From NCBI GenBank assembly GCA_027457205.1, contig DAIDTM010000344.1:1-8007 (forward strand): DNA of 8,007 nt, in the 5' to 3' direction. The position numbers and the translations under genes are program-made. Position 1 is the first letter of the stretch. Each line of letters starts with the position of its first letter. Below are positions 1 to 6,439 of this stretch, piece by piece. The notes beneath the pieces were generated by a model. That model was not told where the DNA came from. It was given only the letters and a program-made list of their open reading frames with translations, and did no database searches. Source of the DNA: Anaerolineae bacterium. Its GTDB lineage: Bacteria; Chloroflexota; Anaerolineae; UBA4142.

Positions 1-426
1 GATTTTTTTGCCCTGAACGTGGATGTCGTTGATCGGACGGTAATTCGCGGAAATGTTCAGCGCGTGGTACGTTTCGACGAGCGGCTTGACGTAGAGCGCA
101 AAGCGTTCGCCGATGTCGGCAGGCAATGCGTGGCGATGGAAAATCCACTGCGTAAAGACCTGGTTCTTGTCGAGGTACACCGCGCCGCCGCCGACCTCGC
201 GCCGATAAATTGGCAGCCCGTGCGCGCGGCAGTATTCGACATCGACTTCTTTTTCGAGTTCCTGGTGAAAGCCGATGCAGACATACGGCGCGGTCGGCGC
301 GACGAGGATGATCGTGTCCGGCGAATTTTCGTCGAGCGCGTAGGCGACCGCGTGGTAGATCGTCTGAGAACGGACGGGCGGAACAAGCCCAAGGTCGAGC
401 AAGCGTATCTCGTTCATAGTTGCCAT
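1..426 (-). CDS. lplA: Lipoate-protein ligase A family protein, N-terminal part (cut by window edge)
   Basis: This protein probably attaches lipoate (or an octanoyl group) to a lysine of a carrier protein, by way of a lipoyl-AMP intermediate in the cytoplasm. About 142 residues are visible and the rest lies beyond the left edge; family members usually have 230-340 residues. Seen in the sequence: an RLLDLG start, the lipoate-pocket motif RREVGGGAVYLD (about residues 75-86), and NDIHVQGKKI at the visible end, which matches the family's ND...GKKI region holding the lysine that contacts lipoyl-AMP. The start is uncertain: ATGs at 435, 429, 426 and 417 are in frame and none has a good Shine-Dalgarno. 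I chose 426 because a possible promoter would start transcription there; 417 gives the more typical N-terminus. The likely target is the lipoyl protein at 5547-5993. A BPL/LipB-type octanoyltransferase of the same fold is the alternative. Confidence 0.85.
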   Translation of the reverse strand, partial: MATMNEIRLLDLGLVPPVRSQTIYHAVAYALDENSPDTIILVAPTAPYVCIGFHQELEKEVDVEYCRAHGLPIYRREVGGGAVYLDKNQVFTQWIFHRHALPADIGERFALYVKPLVETYHALNISANYRPINDIHVQGKKI

Positions 427-433
427 CATTTCC

Positions 434-462
434 ATTTTATCGCGATTGTTGAAAACTTACAA
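434..462 (-). promoter_or_regulatory. Possible sigma-70-type promoter for lplA
   Basis: On the minus strand a TTGTAA element (457-462, 4 of 6 to TTGACA) is followed after exactly 17 bases by TAAAAT (434-439, 5 of 6 to TATAAT). Transcription would start near 427, almost on the ATG at 426, giving a leaderless or nearly leaderless message. That would explain why the lplA starts lack a Shine-Dalgarno while the hydrogenase genes have strong ones. It also lies just past the two hairpins that may end the hydrogenase transcript. This is prediction by eye only. Confidence 0.35.
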
Positions 463-466
463 AGAC

Positions 467-496
467 TGTGGGCGGGGTCCCTCTTCCCCGCCCACA
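467..496. terminator. GC-rich perfect hairpin between hynL and lplA
   Basis: Perfect 11-bp arms (467-477 and 486-496, core GTGGGCGGGG / CCCCGCCCAC) flank an 8-base loop. On the minus strand the stem is followed by CAGTCTTTGTAAGTTTTC, which is T-rich but lacks a clean T run. It may therefore be a weak intrinsic terminator or an RNA-stabilising stem at the 3' end of the hydrogenase message. It sits directly before the possible lplA promoter. Confidence 0.5.
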
Positions 497-524
497 CGCT
501 ATGACTCCGAGGAGAAAGCGTTCG

Positions 525-555
525 ACCTTGCGAAGGTTCCCAACCTTCGCAAGGT
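525..555. repeat. Perfect 31-bp palindrome just after hynL
   Basis: Perfect 14-bp arms (525-538 and 542-555) flank a 3-base loop, starting seven bases after the hynL stop codon. Each arm is itself nearly palindromic (ACCTTgcgAAGGT and AACCTTcgcAAGGTT), so the element can form one long stem or two small hairpins. No T run follows, so a mobile or regulatory intergenic repeat or an mRNA 3' stabiliser is as likely as a terminator. Together with the hairpin at 467-496 it suggests that the hydrogenase operon ends here. Confidence 0.6.
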
Positions 556-561
556 TCATCG

Positions 562-2301
562 TCAACTCACGCAAACATTCAGTCCGCTCGCGACTTCACC
601 CAAGTCGTTGCCGTTCGCATCGACCATGTGGATCGCGCACGCCATGCACGGATCGAACGAGTGGATCGTGCGGAGAATCTCCAGCGGCCATTCTGGTTTC
701 GCCAGTTTCGTGCCGACCAGCGACATTTCGTACGCGCCGGCTTGCTGCTTCTGATCGCGCGGCGACGCGTTCCACGTCGTCGGCACGACCATCTGATAGT
801 TGTCGATCTTGCCGCCGCTGATGACGATCCAGTGTCCCAGCGCGCCGCGCGGCGCTTCCATATAACCGAACCCTTGCGCCTGCGAGGGCCACGACAGCGG
901 ATCCCACTTGTCGCCGTTGAAGGTGGCGGTGTTGCCGGCTTTGATTTCCGCCACGAGGTCGTTGTAGTACGTCTGCATCGCGTCGGCGAACACTTTGGTC
1001 TCGATGGCGCGCGCCGCGGTGCGACCCAGCGTCGAAAAGACTGCGGTGATCGGCGCGTCGAGCGCCTTGAGGACGGCGTTCGTCAGGGCTTGCACCTGCT
1101 GGTTGCCCGACGCGTACATCACGAGCACACGCGCGAGCGGACCGACTTCCATCGGCGTTTCGTTCCAGCGTGGCGCTTTGAGCCAGGAATACTTTTGCTC
1201 GACTTCAAGCTGCTGGTACGGCGGCTTGGGTCCGGTGTAGTTGAACGCCGTTTCGCCTTGCCACGGATGCAAGCCGACGTTATCGCCGCCGCTGTACTTG
1301 TACCACGAGTGCGCGACGAATTCTTTCATCTTGACGAAATCGCGCGGGTCGGGCTGCTGAATGTTTTTCAGATCGCGATTCAGAATGAACGCGCGCGGCA
1401 CCAGAAACTTGGACGTGTCGCTATTGTCCGTATCCGGGAACTCGCCCCAGGTCAAAAAGTTGCCGAGTCCCTCGCCGAATGCGGCATAGTCTTTGTAGTA
1501 CGGCGCGATCGCCAGCAGATCGGGCAGATAGACTTGGTCGACGAACGCGATCATCTTGCTGATCGAATCGCTGATGATCGACAAACGATCCGCGTTGAGC
1601 GCGGTATCGCTGTTCAGGTCGATCGGCATCGGCACACCGCCGACGACGAAGTTGGGGTGCGGGTTCTTGCCGCCGAAGATCGTGTGAATCTTGGTCGCGT
1701 CTTTCTGCCAATCGAGCGCTTCGAGATAGTGCGCGACCGCGAGCAGGTTCACTTCCGGCGGCAGTTTGTACGCGGGATGCCCCCAGTACGCGTTCGCAAA
1801 GATCGAAAGCTGCCCGCTGTCCACAATCGCCTTGACCTTGTTCTGCACATCGGCGAAGTACGCCGGCGACGAATTGGGCCAGGGCGAAATCGTCTGCTGA
1901 ATGTCCGACGTTTTCTTCGGGTCGGCTTTCAGCGTCGCGGTCACGTCCACCCAGTCGAGCGCGTGCAGGTGGTAAAAGTGCATCACGTGGTCGTGCACGT
2001 ACTGCTGCGCGATCATCAGGTTGCGAATGAGGTTCGCGGCTTTCGGGATTTTGATCTTGAGCGCGTCCTCGACCGAACGGATCGACGCGAACGAATGCAC
2101 CGTCGTGCAGACGCCGCAGGCGCGCTGCGTGAACGCCCACGCCTCGCGCGGATCGCGTCCCTTCAAGATCGTTTCGATGCCGCGCACCATCGTGCCGGAC
2201 GAGTACGCCTGGGTGATCGAATTATTTGCGTCCAACTCCGCTTCGATGCGAAGATGTCCTTCGATCCGGGTGATTGGGTCAACTACGATTCTTTGTGCCA
2301 T
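562..2301 (-). CDS. hynL: [NiFe] hydrogenase large subunit, Isp-type (group 1e-like)
   Basis: This is the catalytic subunit that holds the Ni-Fe(CN)2CO site and splits or makes H2 at the outer membrane face, carried across with HynS. It has 579 residues, normal for group 1. The N-terminal nickel motif RACGVCTTVH gives ligands C62 and C65. The C-terminal motif DPCMACAIH gives C552 and C555, with H558 at the expected cleavage point. The 21-residue tail after H558 should be removed by a HyaD/HynD-type protease once nickel is inserted, so the protein is made as a precursor; no protease or hyp gene is in the window. The ATG at 2301 follows GGAGG (2306-2310) at 4 bases. The gene is separated from isp2 by a spacer filled with a palindrome. 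Placement last, after isp1 and isp2, defines the Isp type. I am very sure of the family; the exact subgroup rests on gene order. Confidence 0.97.
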   Translation of the reverse strand: MAQRIVVDPITRIEGHLRIEAELDANNSITQAYSSGTMVRGIETILKGRDPREAWAFTQRACGVCTTVHSFASIRSVEDALKIKIPKAANLIRNLMIAQQYVHDHVMHFYHLHALDWVDVTATLKADPKKTSDIQQTISPWPNSSPAYFADVQNKVKAIVDSGQLSIFANAYWGHPAYKLPPEVNLLAVAHYLEALDWQKDATKIHTIFGGKNPHPNFVVGGVPMPIDLNSDTALNADRLSIISDSISKMIAFVDQVYLPDLLAIAPYYKDYAAFGEGLGNFLTWGEFPDTDNSDTSKFLVPRAFILNRDLKNIQQPDPRDFVKMKEFVAHSWYKYSGGDNVGLHPWQGETAFNYTGPKPPYQQLEVEQKYSWLKAPRWNETPMEVGPLARVLVMYASGNQQVQALTNAVLKALDAPITAVFSTLGRTAARAIETKVFADAMQTYYNDLVAEIKAGNTATFNGDKWDPLSWPSQAQGFGYMEAPRGALGHWIVISGGKIDNYQMVVPTTWNASPRDQKQQAGAYEMSLVGTKLAKPEWPLEILRTIHSFDPCMACAIHMVDANGNDLGEVASGLNVCVS

Positions 2302-2329
2302 TTTTCCTCCAGTGGTCAGTATCCGGTGT

Positions 2330-2373
2330 TCAGAATTCAGTAACCAGACTGAATACTGGTTACTGAATTCTGA
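2330..2373. repeat. Perfect 18-bp inverted repeat filling the isp2-hynL spacer
   Basis: Perfect 18-bp arms (2330-2347 and 2356-2373) flank an 8-base loop, ending against the isp2 stop codon. On the minus strand the sequence also reads as CAGTNNN heptamers (CAGTAAC, CAGTATT, CAGTCTG). In RNA it would form a strong hairpin inside the operon, between isp2 and the hynL Shine-Dalgarno. No T run follows, so a terminator is unlikely. RNA processing or protection, or a dispersed intergenic repeat, fits better. Confidence 0.7.
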
Positions 2374-3642
2374 TTACTTTTCTACCAGCGCGTCGGCAAC
2401 CATTTGCGACAAGCCAGCCACTTTGACATCGAGATTGAAATGCTGGACGCTGTCGGTGAATTGCAGACGGCAGTTGGAGCAAACCATCGCGACGGTTTTC
2501 GCGTTGGCTTTTTTGATCTGATCGATCTTCAACTCGAACGCGGCGTAACGAATCGGGTCGGCGTCTTTGATCGCGATGACGCCGCCGCCGCCGCCGCAGC
2601 AAATCGCTTCTTCCTTATTCGGCGTCATTTCCTTGAACGATTTTGGCGCAAGAATGTTGAGAATGTCGCGCGGTTCTTGGATGTGGCTGCCACGCCGCTG
2701 AATCTTGCACGCGTCGTGGAACGTGATCGCGCCGTCGTTATCGTACGCGCCGGGTTTCAGTTTGATCCGCCCGCTCTTGACGAATTCGCCCAGCACGCCC
2801 GCGATGTGCGTCACTTCGATGCCGGCAGGCACTTGCATAAAGTTCGCCGCGCTCCAGCGCAGCGCGTCGTATGCGTGACCGCACTCGGTCACCATCACGC
2901 GCTTGACGCCCAGTTCCTTCGCGGCGTCAAACACGCGCGACGCGAACAGCACGGTCAGTTCCTCGTTCCCTTCGTAAAAACCAAAGTTCACCACCTCGCG
3001 CCCTTTCGTGCTGATCGTCCACTTTTCGCCGGCGGCGTTCATGATCTTGGCGATCGCGGCGAGGTTGCTCGGAAACTTCATCACTTCGATGGACGAAAAG
3101 ACGACGAGTGTGTCCGCGCCCTTCACGTCCACTGGCAGTTCGATTTCCCATTCGTCGGCGACCCATTCGATGCGCTGCTTGAATACCGCATCGGTCACGC
3201 CGAGCGGGCTGCCTTCGTTCTCTTGTTTCTCGACCGCCGCGTGCAAATCGGCGGGCACGGCTTGCGCGTTCGACAAACCGGTACGCACGTCGTGGATCAT
3301 CGAACCCAAGTTGATGCCCATCGGGCAGACCATCGAGCACTTGTTGCACATCGTGCAGGCGTAATAATCGATCTCGCTCCAGTGCGTCAGGTCGGCGTCA
3401 GTCACCGCCTTTTCGAGACCGAGCGCGAGTTTGAACTTGCCGCTCAGCGTAAAGCGCTGCTCGTACGCGCGGCGCAAGAGTTCGATTTTCCACACCGGCG
3501 CGTATTCGGGATTGCCGGTGCCCTGGTAAAAGTGGCACGCTTCCGCGCACATGCCGCAACGTGTGCACGCTTCCAACTGCGCGGCGATCCACGCGCCGGT
3601 TTCTTTGACGAACGTGTTCACGGCTGTTTGCGATTTTTCCAT
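2374..3642 (-). CDS. isp2: Isp2: HdrD/DsrK-like iron-sulfur protein of the Isp-type hydrogenase
   Basis: This is probably the cytoplasmic electron-transfer or disulfide-handling subunit that pairs with the cytochrome Isp1, as DsrK pairs with DsrM. Seen in the 422-residue protein: two ferredoxin-type CxxCxxCxxxC motifs (C26/C29/C32/C36 and C96/C99/C102/C106), then two CCG-type domains. The first is reduced to an ECGHA motif near residue 254, as in DsrK. The second is complete: C312 in HDAC, C348-C349 in CCGGGGG, and C388xxC391, the pattern that in HdrB/HdrD binds a noncubane [4Fe-4S] centre. There is no signal peptide or membrane segment. Two in-frame ATGs exist: the one at 3648 touches the AGGAGG, whereas 3642 has 6-base spacing and is preferred. 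The gene follows isp1 after ten bases. A GlpC or LutA-type protein is excluded by the hydrogenase context. Confidence 0.92.
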   Translation of the reverse strand: MEKSQTAVNTFVKETGAWIAAQLEACTRCGMCAEACHFYQGTGNPEYAPVWKIELLRRAYEQRFTLSGKFKLALGLEKAVTDADLTHWSEIDYYACTMCNKCSMVCPMGINLGSMIHDVRTGLSNAQAVPADLHAAVEKQENEGSPLGVTDAVFKQRIEWVADEWEIELPVDVKGADTLVVFSSIEVMKFPSNLAAIAKIMNAAGEKWTISTKGREVVNFGFYEGNEELTVLFASRVFDAAKELGVKRVMVTECGHAYDALRWSAANFMQVPAGIEVTHIAGVLGEFVKSGRIKLKPGAYDNDGAITFHDACKIQRRGSHIQEPRDILNILAPKSFKEMTPNKEEAICCGGGGGVIAIKDADPIRYAAFELKIDQIKKANAKTVAMVCSNCRLQFTDSVQHFNLDVKVAGLSQMVADALVEK

Positions 3643-3648
3643 CGTCAT

Positions 3649-3654
3649 CCTCCT
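3649..3654 (-). promoter_or_regulatory. Ribosome binding site that selects the isp2 start
   Basis: A perfect AGGAGG overlaps the isp1 stop codon (3653-3655). It directly abuts the ATG at 3648 but lies 6 bases before the second in-frame ATG at 3642, so the second is the likelier start. Confidence 0.75.
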
Positions 3655-4330
3655 ACGGCGTCACCGCGCGCTTGCCAAAGTCCGAACCGTGAATCGCTTT
3701 GGCGAAAAAGTAGAACATGAAATGCGAAATGCGGCTCATCGGAATCCAGATCAGCAAAACGTCTACCGCGAGCATGTGCAGCGCGAAGAGCGTGTCGTAC
3801 TCTAGCCACAGGTGATGCGTCATGATATACCCGGTGACCATCGGCAGAAAAACGATCAACCAGTTGAGCCACTCGGCGGGACCGGTGAGCAGTTTCAGTA
3901 CGGGATTGACGAGACGATTGATGAAGAGCGCGATCATCGCGACGATCGCGCCGGCGGCGAGCCAATCGACAATCGGCAGCGGCAGCGTGAACCAGCCAAT
4001 GCCGAGCAGCGATTTCCAAACGAGCATGTGCGCGGTACCGAGAAAGATGACGACGAACAAACCGAGGTGGAACAAGCCGCCCGCGAGGTAAATCACCGGA
4101 TTGCGGCTAAAGGTGTTTTTCACCCAGGGAACAAAGGGCCAAATGATGATGCCCTTCAGAAACGATACCGCGACGCCGCCCACCCGGCTGCCCTTCGCTT
4201 TGACGCGATCCGGCTTCCAGCCAAGCGCCAACACGCGCACCAATCGATACGCCATCCCGGCGACGAACACCAGCAGCGCGACTTGGAAGAACGGACCGCG
4301 CGCGAATTCGAGAATGTTTTCCCAGTTCAT
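3653..4330 (-). CDS. isp1: Isp1: NarI/DsrM-like membrane cytochrome b of the Isp-type hydrogenase
   Basis: This is an integral membrane diheme cytochrome b that should pass electrons between the periplasmic HynSL and the cytoplasmic Isp2 or the quinone pool. The 225-residue protein shows about five hydrophobic segments, near residues 14-37, 78-104, 117-140, 156-171 and 182-208. Candidate heme ligands are H88 and H101 in one helix and H185 and H203 in the last. The 18-residue spacing of the last pair equals that of the heme histidines in NarI. H172 and H173 are further candidates. The gene starts two bases after the hynS stop codon, with GGAGG (4337-4341) inside the hynS end, so the two are probably translationally coupled. 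A NarI subunit of a nitrate reductase is excluded by the neighbours. Confidence 0.9.
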   Translation of the reverse strand: MNWENILEFARGPFFQVALLVFVAGMAYRLVRVLALGWKPDRVKAKGSRVGGVAVSFLKGIIIWPFVPWVKNTFSRNPVIYLAGGLFHLGLFVVIFLGTAHMLVWKSLLGIGWFTLPLPIVDWLAAGAIVAMIALFINRLVNPVLKLLTGPAEWLNWLIVFLPMVTGYIMTHHLWLEYDTLFALHMLAVDVLLIWIPMSRISHFMFYFFAKAIHGSDFGKRAVTP

Positions 4331-4332
4331 CG

Positions 4333-5454
4333 CTATCCTCCCTTCTCAACTTTCGCGCTTGTTTTTTGCATTCGATTGGCTGCCGCGACGCCCACGCCAA
4401 TGACCGCGCCGGCGGCTGCCGCCGCGCCCACTGCCGTGATCGTCGGACGATCCAGCGGCGCGGACTGACCTTGATAGAATCCGCCGCCGTCCCAGAAATT
4501 CGGCTCGGAGCAGCCGAGACACGGATGCCCGGATTGAATCGGGAACGAGAGTCCTTGGTCCCATTTGATTGTCGCGCACGAGTTGTAGGTCGTCGGACCT
4601 TTGCAGCCGAGTTTGTAGAGACACCAGCCCTGTTTCGCGCCTTCATCGTCGAACGATTCCGCGAATTTGCCGGCTTCGTAGAACGCGCGACGCAGGCAGC
4701 GGTCGTGAATCGTGTGCCCGTAGAACGTCAGCGGGCGATGTAGACTGTCGAGCTGCGGCAGCGCGCCAAAGACAATGAAATTCGCGATCGTGCCGGTGGT
4801 CGCTTCGGGAATCGCGGGACAGCCGGGAATGTTGACGACCGGCTTGTCGGTGATGAGTTCCCACACGCCCTTCGCGCCGGTCGGATTCGGCTTGGCTTTG
4901 GGAATGCCGCCGAAGGACGCACAGTTGCCAGTGGCGATGATCGCCGCCGCGCCGGCGGCAGCTTCCTTCAGCAAGTCGACGGCAGTCCGCCCGCCGATGG
5001 TGCAGTAGACGCCGTCATTGTCCGTCGGAATCGAACCTTCGACGACGAGCACGTACTTGCCGGCGTACTTTTTCATCGCGTCTTGCTTCGCCTGCTCGGC
5101 TTGAAAACCGGCGGCGGCGCTCAGTGTCTCGTGGTACTCGATCGTGATCGTGTTGAGCACGAGATCGACCAGCGTGGGGTCTTGCGAACGCGTGAGCGCT
5201 TCGCTGCAACCCGCGCAATCCTGGAATTCGAGCCAGATCACCGGCACGCGCGGTTTGCTCGCCAGCGTGTCCGCGATGAACGCGGCAGAGGTAAAGCCGC
5301 GCACGTTTTCCAAATGCGCGGGCAAACCGCTTTCGTCCAGCGGCGGCGCATACCGCAGCCCCATCGCGCCAACCAGCACGCCGCACATCTTGACGAAATC
5401 GCGCCGCGAGATGCCTTGCCGTTTCAAATGCTGACCGATGGTTTCGTCGGGCAT
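4333..5454 (-). CDS. hynS: [NiFe] hydrogenase small subunit with Tat signal, Isp-type
   Basis: This is the electron-transfer subunit that leads electrons from the Ni-Fe site of HynL through three iron-sulfur clusters. The 373-residue protein carries a twin-arginine signal (SRRDFVK, residues 16-22) followed by a hydrophobic stretch. Cluster ligands visible in group 1 order are: proximal C80, C83, C178, C212; distal H250, C253, C278, C284; medial C293, C312, C315 with P305 in the place that makes it a [3Fe-4S] cluster. A hydrophobic C-terminal helix (about 338-359) and a lysine-rich end should anchor it in the membrane. An in-frame ATG at 5496 exists, but the ATG at 5454 has a perfect Shine-Dalgarno and places the Tat motif correctly. 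It is the first gene of the hynS-isp1-isp2-hynL set. A standard 4-Cys medial cluster, as in oxygen-tolerant enzymes with extra cysteines near the proximal cluster, is not seen. Confidence 0.96.
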   Translation of the reverse strand: MPDETIGQHLKRQGISRRDFVKMCGVLVGAMGLRYAPPLDESGLPAHLENVRGFTSAAFIADTLASKPRVPVIWLEFQDCAGCSEALTRSQDPTLVDLVLNTITIEYHETLSAAAGFQAEQAKQDAMKKYAGKYVLVVEGSIPTDNDGVYCTIGGRTAVDLLKEAAAGAAAIIATGNCASFGGIPKAKPNPTGAKGVWELITDKPVVNIPGCPAIPEATTGTIANFIVFGALPQLDSLHRPLTFYGHTIHDRCLRRAFYEAGKFAESFDDEGAKQGWCLYKLGCKGPTTYNSCATIKWDQGLSFPIQSGHPCLGCSEPNFWDGGGFYQGQSAPLDRPTITAVGAAAAAGAVIGVGVAAANRMQKTSAKVEKGG

Positions 5455-5458
5455 TAGC

Positions 5459-5465
5459 TCCTCCT
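5459..5465 (-). promoter_or_regulatory. Ribosome binding site that selects the hynS start
   Basis: AGGAGGA stands 4 bases before the ATG at 5454. The in-frame ATG at 5496, 42 bases further upstream, has nothing comparable, so the shorter protein is preferred. Confidence 0.8.
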
Positions 5466-5484
5466 TTGGAAGGTAGACCGGTAT

Positions 5485-5541
5485 ACAAGGAAACAAAATT
5501 GGGTTGACCCGTCCACTTGTTTACCTGTTTTCTTGTTTACC
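5485..5541. repeat. Short-period repeat in the lbpA-hynS spacer
   Basis: CTTGTTTACC occurs twice, 16 bases apart (5516-5525 and 5532-5541), within a run of roughly 8-base units (on the minus strand CAAGAAAA, CAGGTAAA, CAAGTGGA). An imperfect inverted copy of TGTTTTCTTGT (5526-5536) lies at 5485-5495, so a weak hairpin is possible. No convincing promoter is seen, so hynS may be read through from lbpA. Confidence 0.5.
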
Positions 5542-5546
5542 TCTTG

Positions 5547-5993
5547 TCATACACACGAAATATTTTCCGCTTCCATTTTCTTCTGGTACGCCGCGACGCC
5601 GTCCGCGCCAGTGACCAACGCGCCTTGCTCCGCGTCCCACGCGCTCGCTTGAATCTCGGCGATCCAGCCAGCGCCGTACGGATCGCTGATCGCCAGATTG
5701 GGATCGTCGGCGATTTTTTCGTTGGCGCGCAAAAGCGTGCCGCTGACCGGCGCAGGTACGGGACCGACAAACTTGCTGCTCTCGACCGTCGCCACGCTCT
5801 TGCCCTGCTTGATCTCCTGTCCGATGTTCTTGGCTTTGACGGTGACCGCGTTCAATTTGCCGCCGGACAGTTTGCCGGCGACCGAGGTCATGCCAACGCG
5901 CACCACGCCGCCGTCCATCGGCTTCGCCCAGACGTGCTTATCGATCAGGTAGTACAAATCTTCCGGTAAATTACAGCCGCGAACTGTTGCCAT
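5547..5993 (-). CDS. lbpA: GcvH-like lipoate-binding carrier protein (LbpA type)
   Basis: This is a small cytoplasmic carrier whose lysine is expected to bear lipoate. In glycine cleavage such a protein carries aminomethyl groups; in sulfur oxidisers the LbpA relative serves the sHdr pathway. The 148-residue protein opens with VRGCNLPEDLYY and VWAKP. The lipoyl hairpin reads VATVESSKFVGPVPAPVSG, with K74 as the acceptor. VGPV after the lysine and the RGCN start resemble LbpA more than true GcvH, a comparison made from memory. There is a cysteine at residue 7 and one next to last in the protein. The ATG at 5993 follows AAGGAGA; longer in-frame starts up to 6113 run through repeat sequence and are rejected. 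No gcvT or gcvP is nearby, whereas dsrE, a lipoate ligase and CCG proteins are. True GcvH is the alternative. Confidence 0.88.
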   Translation of the reverse strand: MATVRGCNLPEDLYYLIDKHVWAKPMDGGVVRVGMTSVAGKLSGGKLNAVTVKAKNIGQEIKQGKSVATVESSKFVGPVPAPVSGTLLRANEKIADDPNLAISDPYGAGWIAEIQASAWDAEQGALVTGADGVAAYQKKMEAENISCV

Positions 5994-5997
5994 ACTT

Positions 5998-6004
5998 TCT
6001 CCTT
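5998..6004 (-). promoter_or_regulatory. Ribosome binding site that selects the lbpA start
   Basis: AAGGAGA ends 4 bases before the ATG at 5993. The open frame continues upstream to 6113, but that part overlaps dsrE and the CAGTNNN repeat, so this site decides for the short protein. Confidence 0.75.
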
Positions 6005-6008
6005 GAAT

Positions 6009-6066
6009 CAGTCTCCAGCCCGTCAAGTTGGCTGTCTGGCTACTGGCGACTGACGACTGATGACTG
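6009..6066. repeat. CAGTNNN heptamer repeat in the dsrE-lbpA spacer
   Basis: Read on the minus strand, heptamers CAGTCAT, CAGTCGT, CAGTCGC and CAGTAGC follow each other without gaps, then degrade. A nearby CTGGAGACTG can pair imperfectly with them. The same CAGTNNN theme returns in the isp2-hynL spacer (2330-2373). No function is evident. Confidence 0.6.
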
Positions 6067-6070
6067 GTTT

Positions 6071-6439
6071 TCAGAACGTCAGTACGATCTTCGCCTCGTC
6101 CATCATTTCCCACAGCGCCGCGCCGCCGATAACCTCGACGCCATCGATCAGGTCGCTGGCTTGGAGATTGTGCAGTTCGAAGGAGGGCGTGCAGGCGTAC
6201 AGCTTGACGCCGCTGTCGACCGCGTCTTGCAAAAACGCGGCGACCGATTTGCCGCCGGCGCGCGGATAGACCGTCTCCGCTACACCTTTCTTGAGCAACA
6301 GCGTGCCGTCGGTGGTAAAGACCATCGCCACGTCACTGTCCATCACCGTACCGATGGTGGAAAGGAAGAACGGCGACGCGCAACGACGCGGCTCCTCCGG
6401 TCCGCTGGTCATAATGATCACTGCTTTGCTTTCACTCAT
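6071..6439 (-). CDS. DsrE-family protein, probable sulfur carrier or sulfurtransferase
   Basis: This is a small soluble DsrE/DsrF-like protein of 122 residues, the normal length. Family members hold persulfide sulfur on a conserved cysteine and hand it to partners in sulfur oxidation or tRNA thiolation; others have no known role. Seen: an IIMTSGPEEP start typical of the first strand and loop, C20, and C83 in YACTPSFELHNL, the best candidate for the active cysteine. The ATG at 6439 follows GAGGTG at 4 bases. It lies 77 bases upstream of lbpA in the same direction, and DsrE-type proteins often accompany LbpA and sHdr genes, which supports a sulfur-carrier role. The 120-base gap from the regulator could hold a promoter, but I see no convincing -35/-10 pair. 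The exact DsrE subtype cannot be decided here. Confidence 0.85.
   Translation of the reverse strand: MSESKAVIIMTSGPEEPRRCASPFFLSTIGTVMDSDVAMVFTTDGTLLLKKGVAETVYPRAGGKSVAAFLQDAVDSGVKLYACTPSFELHNLQASDLIDGVEVIGGAALWEMMDEAKIVLTF

Noticed and set aside
628..2343. Long plus-strand open frame opposite hynL (571 codons)
   Set aside because: It is arginine-rich with no recognisable domain and lies antisense to an unmistakable hydrogenase gene; GC-rich coding DNA often leaves such shadows.
2581..2599. GCC triplet run as a microsatellite
   Set aside because: It encodes the conserved glycine run after the CC of the CCG motif in isp2; the same run occurs at 7803-7819 in the paralogue.
2404..3720. Long plus-strand open frame opposite isp2 (438 codons)
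   Set aside because: Histidine-, arginine- and alanine-rich shadow of the real gene, with no ribosome binding site and no family resemblance.
562..5454. Cytoplasmic group 3c hydrogenase (MvhAGD with HdrABC)
   Set aside because: The small subunit has a Tat signal, a C-terminal anchor and a [3Fe-4S] medial site, and an Isp1 cytochrome is present; these define a membrane-bound group 1 enzyme.
5547..5993. Glycine cleavage H protein as the primary call
   Set aside because: No gcvT or gcvP in the window, and the sequence flavour and neighbours suit LbpA better; kept as an alternative.
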